64,000 nucleotides of DNA from Hydractinia symbiolongicarpus. Its lineage: Eukaryota > Cnidaria > Hydrozoa > Anthoathecata > Hydractiniidae. The stretch spans positions 17,539,001 through 17,603,000 of the forward strand of contig NC_079875.1 of assembly GCF_029227915.1 (NCBI RefSeq), in the 5' to 3' direction. Shown in pieces: positions 11,787 through 24,459 of the stretch; position 1 is the stretch's first letter, and each line of letters begins with the position of its first letter. The notes under the pieces are model-generated. The model saw nothing but the letters and a program-made list of their open reading frames with translations, was not told the origin of the DNA and searched no databases. The position numbers were made by a program, and so were the translations under genes.

Positions 11787-13220
11787 TTAAGACTTCCCAC
11801 TAACATGCCATGTTATAGCCCTTTTTCTTGTAACTTGAAACAATTTTTGTGCGCAATAGAATAAAAGAGCTCCCAAAATGCATATGTATTCCCAACAGGT
11901 GATTAACGAAATGCCTGTGAACAAACCGCATAAACCACCCATTTCTCCAGAAAAATGTTCAAATTTATAGGCAGGCTGTTCTTCCCATACTTCTGTTCTT
12001 AGCTCTCTAAAAAATAATTTAATTTCAACAGCTCCTGAATTTTTGATTGAACTTGGTGTTATAGGTCGGCTGGATACTTGTTGTTCATAAATCGTCTCGT
12101 GGCATGGTACAGGGCATTTCGATATGTATTTACCTGAGAACGTCGGATTAAAACTGCAACTGTCATTTATTCCACATACTAACTTTTCATCAATTATTTT
12201 TGCAATAGATGCAACGTTGGTGCATCTGCACATCTCCATACTCTCCTTGAACATTTCTATCAGTCTACACAACCGTTAATTTGCTTTATTGTAAGAAATA
12301 TTAGGGGAATAATGCTGTAATGAATTTGTAACCCAATAGTCTTCCATACAAGTGTTGTTACCAAATCGATTAATCCTTTTGACAATTTTTTTTTTCAAAC
12401 CGATATTGTACGAATAACCAGGGGCCAAGCTCTCTCCATCATAGCCGGGAAAGAACATGTAATTTTTATCCTGAATCAAAATGTCAACACCAGGATATGA
12501 TGTGAAATCTTCTAAACTAGAATTACGATTCGGAGATAGATCTATTTTTATTGTAATACCATCAAAACTCCCTTTGTCGATAGATCTTAACTTTTCTTGC
12601 GTTAGATCAACAAGCCAACAGTTGCCACGAGCTGAGCTCCATTTGATTGAAGAAGAACAATCGACTTTGTAATATTTGTAATAGCATTTTATGTCTAACG
12701 TTTCTTTAAGATATTTTGATTGTATTGCTGAGATGCCATATTTAGCAACCATTGAATAATGCAATATTCTAAATAGATCTTCAGTGCGTAAATCTGCAAA
12801 AGGCATTAAATTAGTGTCATTAAAATGCATCTCTTTGTAAGCCTCTATACCCTCTTTTATAAACTTGTTCTTTAATTTCTCTTTGACAGGATCTAGGTTA
12901 CATATTAAAATGTCAGGAAAATCCATATATTCGTTTTCTTCAAAGTAAACGTTGGTCGTGATTGGCTTACTCTTATAAAATTTTAATAAAGATGATCCTT
13001 CTTTGTATAAATATACATACGCAGCCAAGGTGACCAACATCCAAAACATTTTTGTTGATGTTCGACCACTCAAATTTATCTGAGCAAAGCCATGAGCTGT
13101 TGTGTTAGAAGCAAAATCTTCCAATAACTCTTTTATATTTGACCTAGTGTCACTATCGATTGGATTCGTTTGAACGCTTTTGTCGTGAAAACACGAGCCC
13201 TGTTTTGTCATCGAAATCAT
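11787..13220 (-). pseudogene. DEG/ENaC channel, array copy 2, one nonsense codon
   Basis: The frame is the same length as the intact copies (1434 nt) with no indel, but codon 315 (12276-12278) is TAA where copy 1 has CAA for Gln. That cuts the protein in the extracellular domain before the last Cys cluster and TM2, so a translated product could not form a pore. The remaining 162 codons stay open, including the GIS filter. The single clean lesion in otherwise conserved sequence indicates recent loss, a segregating null allele, or less likely stop read-through. With copy 3 it shares a C-terminal variant (Phe-Glu-His-Phe before TM2, and a Ser end) that copies 1 and 4 lack. Confidence 0.88.
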
Positions 13221-16200
13221 ACTTTTTGCACGCAACAGAATGGAAAATCACAACTAAGAATTTCTTTCCAACAGCTGCATGGCCGATAAATAGTTCTTAA
13301 TTCCTAAATCAATTTTTTATGTTTTATTTTGTTATCATGTTAAACATTTCTTTAGTTTTTGCTTTTTATATCTGATTATATAACCCTTTTTGCAAATAGG
13401 TTCTGTTCCAGCGCTAATTTTTTGGGGGGAAATAATGAAAAGGAAGAAGAAAATAAAGAATCTTTTGCCGTTTATTTTAAATAAACGCCATAAAAAGCAT
13501 TATATTAATTTTAATTTTTCCTTGAAAGAAAAGATAGAATGTAGAGAGAGAGAAAGAGAACCAGGTTTTTTCAAAAGCAGAATTTAAAGGAAGAAAATTT
13601 TATGAATCAAAAAGAATTGCGGGCTCAAGAAAAAAAAATTTCGCAGGTGGCCTCTTATAATATTTTTTCCGAAACAACTATCGCGAATGATCATGTAAAC
13701 TATTTTTTTGTGTGAATTAACTTTCGCAATAGGCATAGCTGTTGATTTTTGCATTTTTTTCACATCTTCCTAACAATATGACACATAAAAACACATTTGT
13801 TTGCGACATATTTTACCGGACTGTGCATCGAATACAATGTGTAAAGATGCAATAAAATGCCACCAACGATAAGAAAACCGCACGAACTTGAATCGATTCA
13901 AATAGTTGAGAAACAGTTATTACACAAAACGTTTAAAAAATGACGATGGGAGTGATATAAAGGAATAGCTCATTTCATTATATTTTCGCAAGGTTTAACT
14001 TTCGGGATCTACGCCAAAAATTGCGAATCGCGATTCTGTTTAAGTAGTATTGTGCTCGGGGATTTTATTAAAGGACTTAAATTGTACTGACTTAAACTGT
14101 ATTAATTCATCTTAATTTTAGTCAGTAAATATAAACCAACTTTCTAGTCAGCAAAGTAAAAAATAATGACATAGATGGACAAGCAGAGCATGTCGAACTG
14201 GTTTAAAAAAATGAAAGTATTTTCCTAATATTACAGAACAAGTCGATTTTGATTTTTTTGAGGTGTGTTATGTATGTTTTGTTCTTATGCAACTATGTGT
14301 TTGTTACATAGTGGTCACAACCATATTTTAAAGTAGCTAGCTATAGCTAGGTTTGTTACCTAGATTACAACAGGTGTCGGGTCGATTAAAATTAACATGC
14401 TGTTTTGTTTTTTGGGGAATATGATGGTGGATGAGTTACGAATCCTTGTAAATAATAAAGACTAGCTTGTACTGTAAATATTCTCACTTATTTTTTCATG
14501 TACTCGATCTTCGAGGAGGTGGTTCTGCTACGAGAGTTCACTTTCATCAAATGCACAGTATATTCAAGTAAGCTTTAGCGAACACCAAAGTTATAAGAGT
14601 TCCAGTGGCAAAGAAATCATGATTTTTTTCCCAATCTATCTATCTTGGTTAGAATGGCAGCACTGAAACTTTGCTACATACCAGTTTTCCATAGTGGATG
14701 AACAAAAGGTTGAAAAATAAGAACAATTATAAGTTTTAAATTTTTGACTTTTTGTTTTTCCTGAAAACAAACACAAACATAGAGAAGCATAACCAGACTT
14801 AGGTTTAACATTTGAAAACATGAGGATGACATTAATGTTCAGGTTTTTGCAAAGGGGTGTACGCAGGAACACTGAGCAATACTTACTGCTTCACATGTAT
14901 ATTCTTTGTTTACAAATGAGAACTAACCATAGAAAATATGGCTTCATAGGTCTAAAATTTTAAGAAAATTTAAGGTTTTATTATTACAAGTGATTATATG
15001 CCATTATATCAGGGTAAAACAAAAAACTAAATATGCGATTTTTACCGGTGGATGTCTATAACATTCTTTACTAAACATTGCATTGCACACGACAACAACA
15101 ATGCCACTCAAGAAAAATCGAAATGGCAGACACAGGCGAACGAATCATGAGGCACGTTGGGTCTATTTAAAGGAAAATAAAAACTGTCAATTTAACCTTT
15201 TATTTACTTCTTATTAAGTTATATTTATATTCAGCATAACCTCCAGCATCAACAGGTAACTTGCAAATGTAACTTGAAGGTGCTAAACATGTTTAGTTAC
15301 CTAACAAAATATTTCAAAATTTCGAAACTGGTAATATATGACGCTGAAAACGAGCTACATACTTGTTTTCTGTGTACTGGCTCATTAAATTAATCTCTGT
15401 GATTGATTTTGTTCTCACTGTTCTGTCTCGTTTTGTTTACAACATACTTCGATATTGATTCATTGCAGGATCTCCGCTGCAGATATAAGCATACTAAAAC
15501 ATTCAAGATAATATACCAACATATATAGCATATGTTTGCATATTATCTTTAAGATTCAAAATTAGCAAAATAAGAGAAATATTAAAAGCAATTAAAGAAC
15601 ACTTTGAGGCTTCAAATTGTACGGTTTAAACACATTCGAAGGCTTCTTGTGTGTGTTCTGAAACAAGGAATAAGCCTTTGTCAGTAGTGCAAATTTACGA
15701 CTAATGAGTGTGGGTGCCACAATTTGTTCTGCTTTATAGCATTTAATAGCAGTGCGTTGGCAGCGAAACTTGTTTTTGTTGTAATACCCTCATCTTATTG
15801 AATACATAATAGATATAAAACAAAAATAGAACAAAGCTACGGTTTATGCATAGTCACAAGGAGGCTCTACCCTCATCCCCAGTTTTTTATGTGTTTTTGA
15901 TATAAGCTCATATCAATAAGGAAAAAAAAACCTGGTAAAGGAGGCTCTTGCTACTTTAGTTTACGAAAATATTCCTGCTTAGGGAATTCCCCCAAGACCC
16001 TCAACTGTTTTGACCAATTTTCGTTTTTCTCTTAGGTCATAACGCTTCGCTAAAAATACTGGCTAGATTCTCCCATGCAGTGTGTGATAAACAGAACACT
16101 CAAAATATGGGTAACAGATATGCAAGTAAAATCGGGATTTATGCAACTACGGAAAACTCCATATAGGTGAGTATTTATCATAGCACATCCGTATTAAATT

Positions 16201-17271
16201 CTCAACAGAGAATGGTTCACCCCGATCAGACCTCTGATCATCACAGCGAGAATAAAGCGTGTAAGTCATACTGAAGAATAACTATTTTTTAGTGTAGTGC
16301 AACGTAGCGTAGTGGGTTTGTCTGCGGCTCCCAGTTCTGGGGACTGCGGAGCGAATCCAGCTCACTGCTTGGCAGCATGTTAATGATAAACAAAATAGTT
16401 CTTCTTCAGTATGACTTACGGAAAACTACTTTTTGTGATAGCTTTGTATTTTTTAAAAAATGCTATATTACTGGCTTCGATGATTCTACTGAAAATAATT
16501 TTTTTAAATTATATCAAAGACAGATCTTGGAAAAAAGATGTAAATCATAGCTAAATATGCAAACAAGTTAGATGTGTTACATTAAAAATACTTATAACTA
16601 CACGTAAATGATATGCTAATAATTAGTAATCGAGTCTTTCTTAAAAACGTATAGTAAATTTATCTTTTATATAATTATTATCTTTTATATATTTATCAAC
16701 ATTAATTTCACAGGTAATATGACATAATGCACATGACAGAATCCATATATGTCCACCGTCTAGTCAATAAGGCAGTTATTGCATTCCATACACAAAATAT
16801 GTATTCTTAGTAATCCAAAGTGCATGCACATCAACAAAGAACCAGGTTTGCGTTGCAGCACAGAATGCAAGAAGAAACTTCGTTCCCGGTTTATTACACA
16901 ACTTCGTAACCAGTATACTTCTCTTATAACCTTAAACTCTGATTTCAACGGGTCCTGATTCTCCGGTAATTAGTTTAATCCAATGGGAAAATGTTATTTC
17001 AATTCACAAATTGCTTATTAGGCATTGTGTCTTTGTTGAACGTTGTTTTCGCACATCAAAATTAAAATGATTGTGTTTAAATGCTGATTTGGGCAATCTA
17101 AATGTTTATTTCAATTGAATTAGTTTGGGATTAATTTAAGTTGCTTGAAACATGTAACGTCAATTGACCTCTTGGGAATCGAAATAGCATAAAGCGGGAA
17201 AATTATCTAAGTAATTTTACCATTCACTTCTCAGCGTTTATGAATAAAGGCCGCCATATCTTGAACTGAAA
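13221..17271. other. Head-to-head intergenic region of unit 2
   Basis: This matches unit 1's 3093-7129 with small indels, for example an extra ~20 bp near 15870 that unit 1 lacks. It contains the tRNA-like palindromic element at 16262-16418 and no supportable additional gene. Confidence 0.55.
16262..16418. repeat. Palindromic tRNA-like element, unit 2 copy
   Basis: Terminal inverted repeats lie at 16262-16288 and 16392-16418 and differ at one position, so they are slightly better preserved than in unit 1. The A-box is intact and the B-box has one change (GAGCGAATCC). Confidence 0.63.
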
Positions 17272-18681
17272 ATGTTGATCGCAGGAGTTTTAATATCATT
17301 TTTTTACCTCAATGTTGCCTCAAGTTTTAATCCGGGAAAAAGAGATGAGGAAATGAGAAGAGCTTTGTATCTACGAAGCGAATCATCCCGTCCGCAGATA
17401 GAAAAGGATCAGGAATGGAACAAACATAATTTGGTTATGAATGATTTTTACGCAGCCAGGGATGAAGTTGCCAAAAGAAATCTAAGGATCCAACAATGGA
17501 AAGACATGGAACGAATGAGGAGAATGAGACAACCGCAGTTTTTCGACATGACTAGAGATGGAGCTAGAATCAACCAGCAAGAAAGTGGTTATTTTAAGCG
17601 AGAAATAGATTACGTGCATTGGTAAGTCCTTAAGTAATGCTAAAAATAATTGATACTTTTTATATTTAGAAATGCATTATTAAGTTAAAATTTTAATTTT
17701 ATCCAGTTAATTTTCAGTCAGTGTGCATCTGGCAGTTGTGGCGGCTGTTAAGATTGCATAAAATGATTGTTAGTTAATAAATTTTTAACTCGCGCGATTT
17801 AAAAAGTATTAAACGGCGCTTGATGTTTCCTTGGATTCCATATCACTTTGTTTAAGAAAGAAAGTGTTCTGTACTTTCTTTGCAGATAATGTAGTACCGA
17901 AAACCAATTACTATATTCTCTATTTGAATATAAGCGTTTATGAATAATAAGCGGTTTTCTTTTTAGCATGGACACTTGCAAAAATGAATATGATCCACAA
18001 TTGTAAGTCATAATGTTCATTACAGTTTTTTTATATTTTCTTTCGTTATTTATATTTGTAACATTTAATATCGATTATTTTTAGATGCTGTAAAATGAGA
18101 TGCGTAAGTATTTATCAGAAAAATTAACTTATACAGCTACATGAAATATTTTTTTATAAAAAAACAAAATTCTGAATAGGAATGATTAATTAAAAACACT
18201 GTTTGTTTACATCACATTTTTAACTTCACATATTTATCCTTCAATTACATTTTCAGACATTCCTGTTCTTTGTGCAGCAAAAAGGAAAAATAAGACTTGT
18301 TTATTACATCAATTCTGATATGCAATAAATTACGTTCTCTAAAATGTCAGCAAGATGGGCCATTCAGGCAAATTTTTTGTCGGAATTTCCGACTTTTTTA
18401 ATTAATAAGATGCCGAGAAATTATTGTCGCATTTTACGCAGAAAATTGTGTGAGTTTTAATCAACAATTTTACATTACAGATTCAGGACTTTAAGTATGG
18501 CTAAGCTAACATGTATATGAAATGTTTGATTAGTCTTAAGAAAATGCGGCTGTCACGTAATTCAATTTTTGATTTCCCACGACTATGCCTCATTTTTGAG
18601 ACATCATTCAGTTATACATTGTGATTTTTTTTTTAGAAAATGGATTTTTGTTTATTGCAACTTCCGGGAGTTGCAGCTTGA
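17272..18681 (+). CDS. Secreted Cys-rich peptide precursor, unit 2 copy
   Basis: Exons by the unit 1 model are 17272-17621, 17967-18002, 18085-18103 and 18637-18681, again 149 residues. Signal peptide, Lys-Arg sites and all six cysteines are kept. Relative to unit 1, exon 1 has four substitutions, all changing an amino acid (Ser41Pro, Glu58Asp, Lys74Gln, Lys101Asn) and all in the propeptide. The last codons of exon 1 and the three short exons are identical to unit 1. The alternative reading through an acceptor near 18257 would give a C-terminus different from unit 1's because of an extra T near 18297, which argues against that terminal exon being coding. Confidence 0.63.
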
Positions 18682-18929
18682 GTGCTACTGTGATTTATCT
18701 TTAAATATTAACTACGTGTATTGTATTTAGTTTTTGCTATTGTTTTTGCTATTAAAAATGAATGCTGGGATACAGGCCTTTTTACTTTATTAAAACACCC
18801 GCAAAGTTATTCCGAATTCTAACACCTGAATCTTTACAACCAGATTGTCAATTGACGTAGAAACTTAACGCACTGCAAAACGTGGCGTAGAGCATTCTTA
18901 TAGAACACGACAAATTTATTCTTTACTGA

Positions 18930-19132
18930 CTGATAGTCTTTGGTAGAGCGTTTGCTTCCAGTGCGGCAGGTCTTCGGTTTAAACCACGGCCGAGTCATGC
19001 CAGAGACTATAAAGTTCCTTTCTGCTTAGCGCTTAGCATGAAGAAATGATTGATATCTTAGGCTGTTGTTTAGTTATGCGATTGCTGTGCTTGCACAACT
19101 TTTGTAGATCGAATGGGAGCTAGGGCTCCCTT
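18930..19132 (+). repeat. tRNA-derived SINE, unit 2 copy
   Basis: This is the same element as at 8835-9035, with the A-box-like and B-box-like motifs and the terminal GGGAGCTAGGGCTCCC palindrome kept. Confidence 0.53.
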
Positions 19133-19395
19133 CAATTAAAAGAATTTTTCTAAACGTGAAGGCACTGAAATTTTGCGTTTTTATTACAAAGATCTTATAG
19201 GAAGTTAATTGTCTCAAAAAATCAATTACAATCAACATAACCCAAATGAAAGTGTAATTTGGAAGAAGTGGTTTTTAGTTTAACACACCTGCCATAACAG
19301 CACTAAATGTAGAATGCTCTACAACGCGGTGGCCATCAATTTTATCATGAACAGCAGATAATGCCGACCTTTGACAACAACATATTACGTTAATA

Positions 19396-20494
19396 CAGTG
19401 GAATCCCTCTAAAGCGGACACCATTGGTGCAAAAAAAAGTGTCCGCTTTAGAGGGATGTCCGCTTTATAGGAAGTTGACCAAAAAATTAGTTTTAGACCT
19501 AATTTTGACCAAAAAAGCTTTTTTTGTAGTACTGGCGGGTATCATGGGGTGACTTGCAACACTAGGGTAGACGGCAACATCAATAGATTTAGCTTATCGA
19601 GCAAAGAACCCAAGTTGGCTGTGTAAAGTAAGTTTAGCAGCTCAAATTTGTCGGTGTTGCAACCAACCTTTAAGTGTTGCTAAGGTTATAAACTAAGAAA
19701 CCAAGTTATATTACGAAGATATATTTCATTTATCTTATAGGTCTTTCAATACACGTTTTTCTCCCTATTTGAAATAATCTTTGATTGAGGATTGTTTTCT
19801 ATTTTGAAGCTGAAGTTCCTCAATCTTTTTCGTAATGGTTGACAACATTTCTTGGCATGTATCATCAAAAATAGTAGATCGCTTAATTTTATGCTTACAT
19901 GGACATATGTCGGAGAAGAAAATTTTTGTTTAAAAGCGGAAGAAGATAACGAACATGACAAGTTTGCTGTAGCTGTTACAGATGACGATAAAGTAGTTGG
20001 GCACGTCCCTAAAAACCTTAGTAAACTATTCAACAAATTCATGTCGCTTCCTAACTGTACCATCGGATGTAAAGTGACTGGGAAGCGAGTGAACCGTGGT
20101 GCTGGCTACGAAATACTAGAAATTCCTGCCCAGTACCAATTAATTGGTGTTGAAAAGGCAGTTGAGTGGGCCGAGAAAAATATAAGGAAAGTGTTGGACT
20201 CGGTAAATAACAAAACTCAAAGATGTACTAAGTAAAATGGTTTAAATTTTAAGAAAAAGTGACATTTCATCTCGTTATTTTTCCATTGTCCGCTTTATAG
20301 GGAGTGTTTATAAGGGAAACTGTCATTTGGTGCAAAGATTTTTGTCCGCTTTATAGAGTGTCCGCTTTATAATCGTCCGCTTTATAGAGATTTTTTTATG
20401 AGAGTTTGACCTAAATTCTGCCGGTGCAAAAATTTTTGTCCGCTTTAGAGGGCTGTCCGCTTTATAGGGTGTCCGCTTTAGGGGGATTCCACTG
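19396..20494. mobile_element. Non-autonomous TA-flanked DNA transposon carrying a HIRAN-like ORF
   Basis: This 1099-bp insertion is found only in unit 2. The uninterrupted sites in units 1 and 3 have one TA where this element is flanked by TA on both sides, which is the target duplication of the Tc1/mariner/pogo superfamily. Its ends are inverted repeats beginning CAGTGGAATCCCTCTAAAGC, with small differences at the right end. A GTCCGCTTTA-type motif repeats directly about twice inside the left end and seven times toward the right end. No DDE transposase is present, so it must be moved in trans. It inserted after the array formed. Confidence 0.88.
19891..20235 (+). CDS. HIRAN-domain-like protein inside the transposon
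   Basis: The frame is open from 19843; the first ATG is at 19891, giving about 114 residues. The pattern Val-Gly-Glu, then Glu-x-Asn-Glu-His-Asp-Lys-x-Ala-Val-Ala-Val, then Val-Val-Gly-His-Val-Pro, then a Val-Thr-Gly block resembles the HIRAN domain, known in HLTF for binding single-stranded 3' DNA ends. No helicase or nuclease domain accompanies it. It may be a cargo domain picked up by the transposon or the remnant of a longer transposon protein. The start is uncertain because there may be an upstream exon. Domain assignment is from motif memory and is moderate. Confidence 0.5.
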   Translation: MLTWTYVGEENFCLKAEEDNEHDKFAVAVTDDDKVVGHVPKNLSKLFNKFMSLPNCTIGCKVTGKRVNRGAGYEILEIPAQYQLIGVEKAVEWAEKNIRKVLDSVNNKTQRCTK

Positions 20495-23025
20495 TATTCC
20501 TTTTTAAATTAGCTTAATAGTTTATTACAAAACTTATGGAATAGGGAAAAATTTAAGATATTGTTACGCTCACCAACCAGTTTACTTGACCTTTAACGAC
20601 GAGTAATTTGAATTATTAGCCTTTCATATGGAAGCATTGGGTATCCGTGAAAAATTCCTTTCTTGGGTAGATTTTTTTAGAGATTGTTCAAACAGCTAAT
20701 TGTAACGTTTCTGTCATGGTTTCTCTCCTTTTTAGAAGACGTCCCTAATGTTTCTTTACTAGCAGATGCAAGACTTTAAGAATGCTACTTTTGTGACTGC
20801 AACGCCAGAGTGACCAGGACCTTTTCTACATTCTTTAAAATTCTGTAAAATGCATCCAGACACTTTGGAATCCAGTGTTAAAGAAACGCATCTGTACCCA
20901 GGCTGTGAGGGCCTGGTTTTCATGAATAATAAAAACCAATCAATGTCTGGAAGACCAACAATTATTTTGTTGAGCATAGCGTCGATTCCGCTAAACCCTG
21001 CGCGTCAATACACACAAAAGAATTCAGACACAAACACGTGGATAGTTCTGCGAAACTAACTTAAGATGTGTGATATTTCTGCTTATTCCGCATTTTTGTT
21101 TTCTAGGTCACGTGACAAAGCAAAGTGAAGCATAAAGTGGCAAGGGCACTTGTTGTCACATTAAACAAATGCAAGAAAGAGCAGTTGGTTTTCTTTTTTT
21201 CGTTTTTTTTTTTTTTGTATAAAAGAAAATTTAATTTCAGCTGGATGTGCTTATGAGGTTATCATTTTATTGCTTATTGAATCTATTTCTCAGCCTCAAA
21301 TGTACTAATTTTTGTTTTTCCGAAATACGTTGGAAACTTGAACTCGTTTTCTAAAAAAGAAAAACAAGGAAAACTGTACGGAAATATTTTTTTTTCACTA
21401 TTTTTAGAATCTAAAGCCAATTATGTTCTTTATAAGATTTTATAAGATTTTTTCTCATTATTTTTATCAACTAGGTTCTCGTTGTATACGTTTAGTCGGA
21501 TAGTAATATGGACAGTTGTTCTTGACACAAATGACATTAATAGTACACAAACACAGGAACGAGGTTTAACTTAGAAAAAGCTTAAGATTCATCAGAGTAA
21601 ATAAAGTATACTGATTAAAAATGTTAAATAAATCTAGAACATGGCTGAGGTCGTATTATAATGTTGAATTTTTTTTGCTCAGTAGACTGAAACCACGAGT
21701 CTTCTTAGTGACCTATTCGGATGTGTTAGAGGGTGTGTCCAAATAAAAGACTACTTTCTTGTCATCTATACTTTCTTAGCACACATTTCTTTGTTACAAC
21801 CAACCAGCCTGCACTGCCTACTGTGCCTCCACTTATAGGTTTCCTTACTTGGGCCTAGCCTCCCTGATGTGAGCTCAATTAGGCACATTATACTAAAATG
21901 CAATTGATAGGAACTGGGGAAAGCTGGGTACCAAACTCAACTGGTGTAGACTTAACCCAAAACAAAATGGTATCCAGCTACAAGAAAGAGGAACAAGGTT
22001 TCACAATTAACTTATCTCACACTTGCAGCAACACCTCTGGTCAGTGTAATTGTTATGATTCCAACCCATTGTATTCTTTATATTGGAATGATCCTGCATG
22101 ATAGAAAAGCTCCCTTTTTGCAGAAGGCTTCGTGAAAAATACAGTAATCATTATGTTGTTGAAATAGTCAAATCAACAGACGAGACAGTTTACTTATCCT
22201 TGTTAAAACATCCAAGAATATTAAAAAAGAAAAGATAATTGCAGTAGTTGTAGGAAGTGCACATTCGTGGAAAATTTTGATCAGATGTAAAAAAGGATTA
22301 CTATTTATAGTCACTTTACGGCCAAGGTGTGCCAAAAAGTATGCAGATTAAGAAAAAAGATCAATCTAAGCTGGATACGGTTATATTAGAGTGGTTTTTG
22401 TTAAATTTAATGCGCAGTGCAGATGGGAAACAACTAAATGTGTACAATGTATGCCTGTGTATACCTATCCATTTTAATATAGGAATAGGAAGAACACAGA
22501 AGATCTACACACAAAAAAACCTTAACTTCTGAAAGTCAATTTCACACTGGCCAACTAAAATTCATTACTTAGGGTAAGCTTCCTACAAATTTACAAATCG
22601 ACCTTACTGAGAAAGACGTTCTAAAGAAGTTAGTTACACATATAATGAAATAAAAACTAGTTGGAATTTTATGTCCGTGCTAACGTGTTAATAATTAAGA
22701 GTATATTAATAACAATATTCACAAGGAACCCACAATAAACATAAAAACAAAGTAAACATCGTATTACTTGATATTGCTGTATTTGCTTTTATTGCTGTCA
22801 TTGTCGTCAAAGTGGAATGCCATCAAAACCTTTTCCATTACATTCTAGTCAGATATATAAAAAACAATGGTAACCAAGATGTGGATGGTTTGTCGCCATC
22901 TCTTTGAAATTGTTTGGAAAGTCAAATATTTCTTAATCAGTATCTAGATTAAACATGCCCGGTGAATATGGAAAACATATTCTATTTCCCATGAGACAGT
23001 ACAGTGTTTTTTCAGGTTTTTACCT
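20495..23025. other. Spacer across the unit 2/3 boundary
   Basis: This is equivalent to 9298-10173 plus 1-1658. It carries the extra ~46-bp block near 20602-20648 that unit 1 lacks, and deletions near 21548 and 21722. Short frames at 20850-21059 and 21898-22101 are repeat-borne and show no coding constraint. No gene is seen. Confidence 0.5.
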
Positions 23026-24459
23026 TTAAGACTTCCCACTAACATGCCATGTTATAGCCCTTTTTCTTGTAACTTGAAACAATTTTTGTGCGCAATAGAA
23101 TAAAAGAGCTCCCAGAATGCATATGTATTCCCAACAGGTGATTAACGAAATGCCTGCGAACAAACCGCATAAACCACCCATTTCTCCAGAAAAATGTTCA
23201 AATTTATAGGCAGGCTGTTCTTCCCATACTTCTGTTCTTAGCTCTCTAAAAAATAATTTAATTTCAGCAGCTCCTGAATTTTTTATTGAACTTGGTGTTA
23301 TAGGTCGGCTGGATACTTGTTGTTCATAAATCGTCTCATGGCATGGTAAAGGGCATTTCGATATGTATTTACCTGAGAACGTCTGATTAAAACTGCAACT
23401 GTCATTTATTCAACATACTAACTTTTCATCAATTATTTTTGCAATAGATGCAACGTTGGTGCATCTGCACATCTCCATACTCTCCTTGAACATTTCTATC
23501 AGTCTACACAACCGTTGATTTGCTTTATTGTAAGAAATATTAGGGGAATAATGCTGTAATGAATTTGTAACCCAATAGTCTTCCATACAAGTGTTGTTAC
23601 CAAATCGATCAATCCTTTTGACAATTTTTTTTTTCAAACCGATATTGTACGAATAACCAGGGGCCAAACTCTCTCCATCATAGCCGGGAAAGAACATGTA
23701 ATTTTTATCCTGAATCAAAATGTCAACACCAGGATATGATGTGAAATCTTCTAAACTAGAAATACGATTCGGAGATAGATCTATTTTTATTGCAATACCA
23801 TCAAAACTCCCTTTGTCGATAGATCTTAACTTTTCTTGCGTTAGATCAACAAGCCAACAGTTGCCACGAGCTGAGCTCCATTTGATTGAAGAAGAACAAT
23901 CGACTTTGTAATATTTGTAATAGCATTTTATGTCTAACGTTTCTTTAAGATATTTTGATTGTATTGCTGAGATGCCATATTTAGCAACCATTGAATAATG
24001 CAATATTCTAAATAGATCTTCAGTGCGTAAATCTGCAAAAGGCATTAAATTAGTGTCATTAAAATGCATCTCTTTGTAAGCCTCTATACCCTCTTTTATA
24101 AACTTGTTCTTTAATTTCTCTTTGACAGGATCTAGGTTACATATTAAAATGTCAGGAAAATCCATATATTCGTTTTCTTCAAAGTAAACGTTGGTCGTGA
24201 TTGGCTTACTCTTATAAAATTTAAATAAAGATGATCCTTCTTTGTATAAATATACATACGCAGCCAAGGTGACCAACATCCAAAACATTTTTGTTGATGT
24301 TCGACCACTCAAATTTATCTGAGCAAAGCCATGAGCTGTTGTGTTAGAAGCAAAATCTTCCAATAACTCTTTTATATTTGACCTAGTGTCACTATCGATT
24401 GGATTCGTTTGAACGCTTTTGTCGTGAAAACAGGAGCCCTGTTTTGTCATCGAAATCAT
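23026..24459 (-). pseudogene. DEG/ENaC channel, array copy 3, one nonsense codon
   Basis: The frame has full length (1434 nt, no frameshift), but codon 350 (23410-23412) is TGA where the intact copies have GGA (Gly). The stop lies in the extracellular domain just after a conserved Cys, so TM2 would not be made. The lesion differs from that of copy 2, so the two losses are independent. The N-terminal half, with the HG motif, TM1 and the FPxxxxCN block, is intact. Gly in the TM2 region reads GLFAGIS rather than GLFTGIS. Confidence 0.88.

Larger units (their letters stand above)
10174..21416. repeat. Tandem array unit 2, carrying a transposon insertion
   Basis: This is the second copy of the unit. 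It is about 1.1 kb longer than its neighbours because of a TA-flanked element at 19396-20494; without that insertion its length matches unit 1. Its channel gene has one nonsense codon (12276-12278). Its peptide gene is open. Confidence 0.95.
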
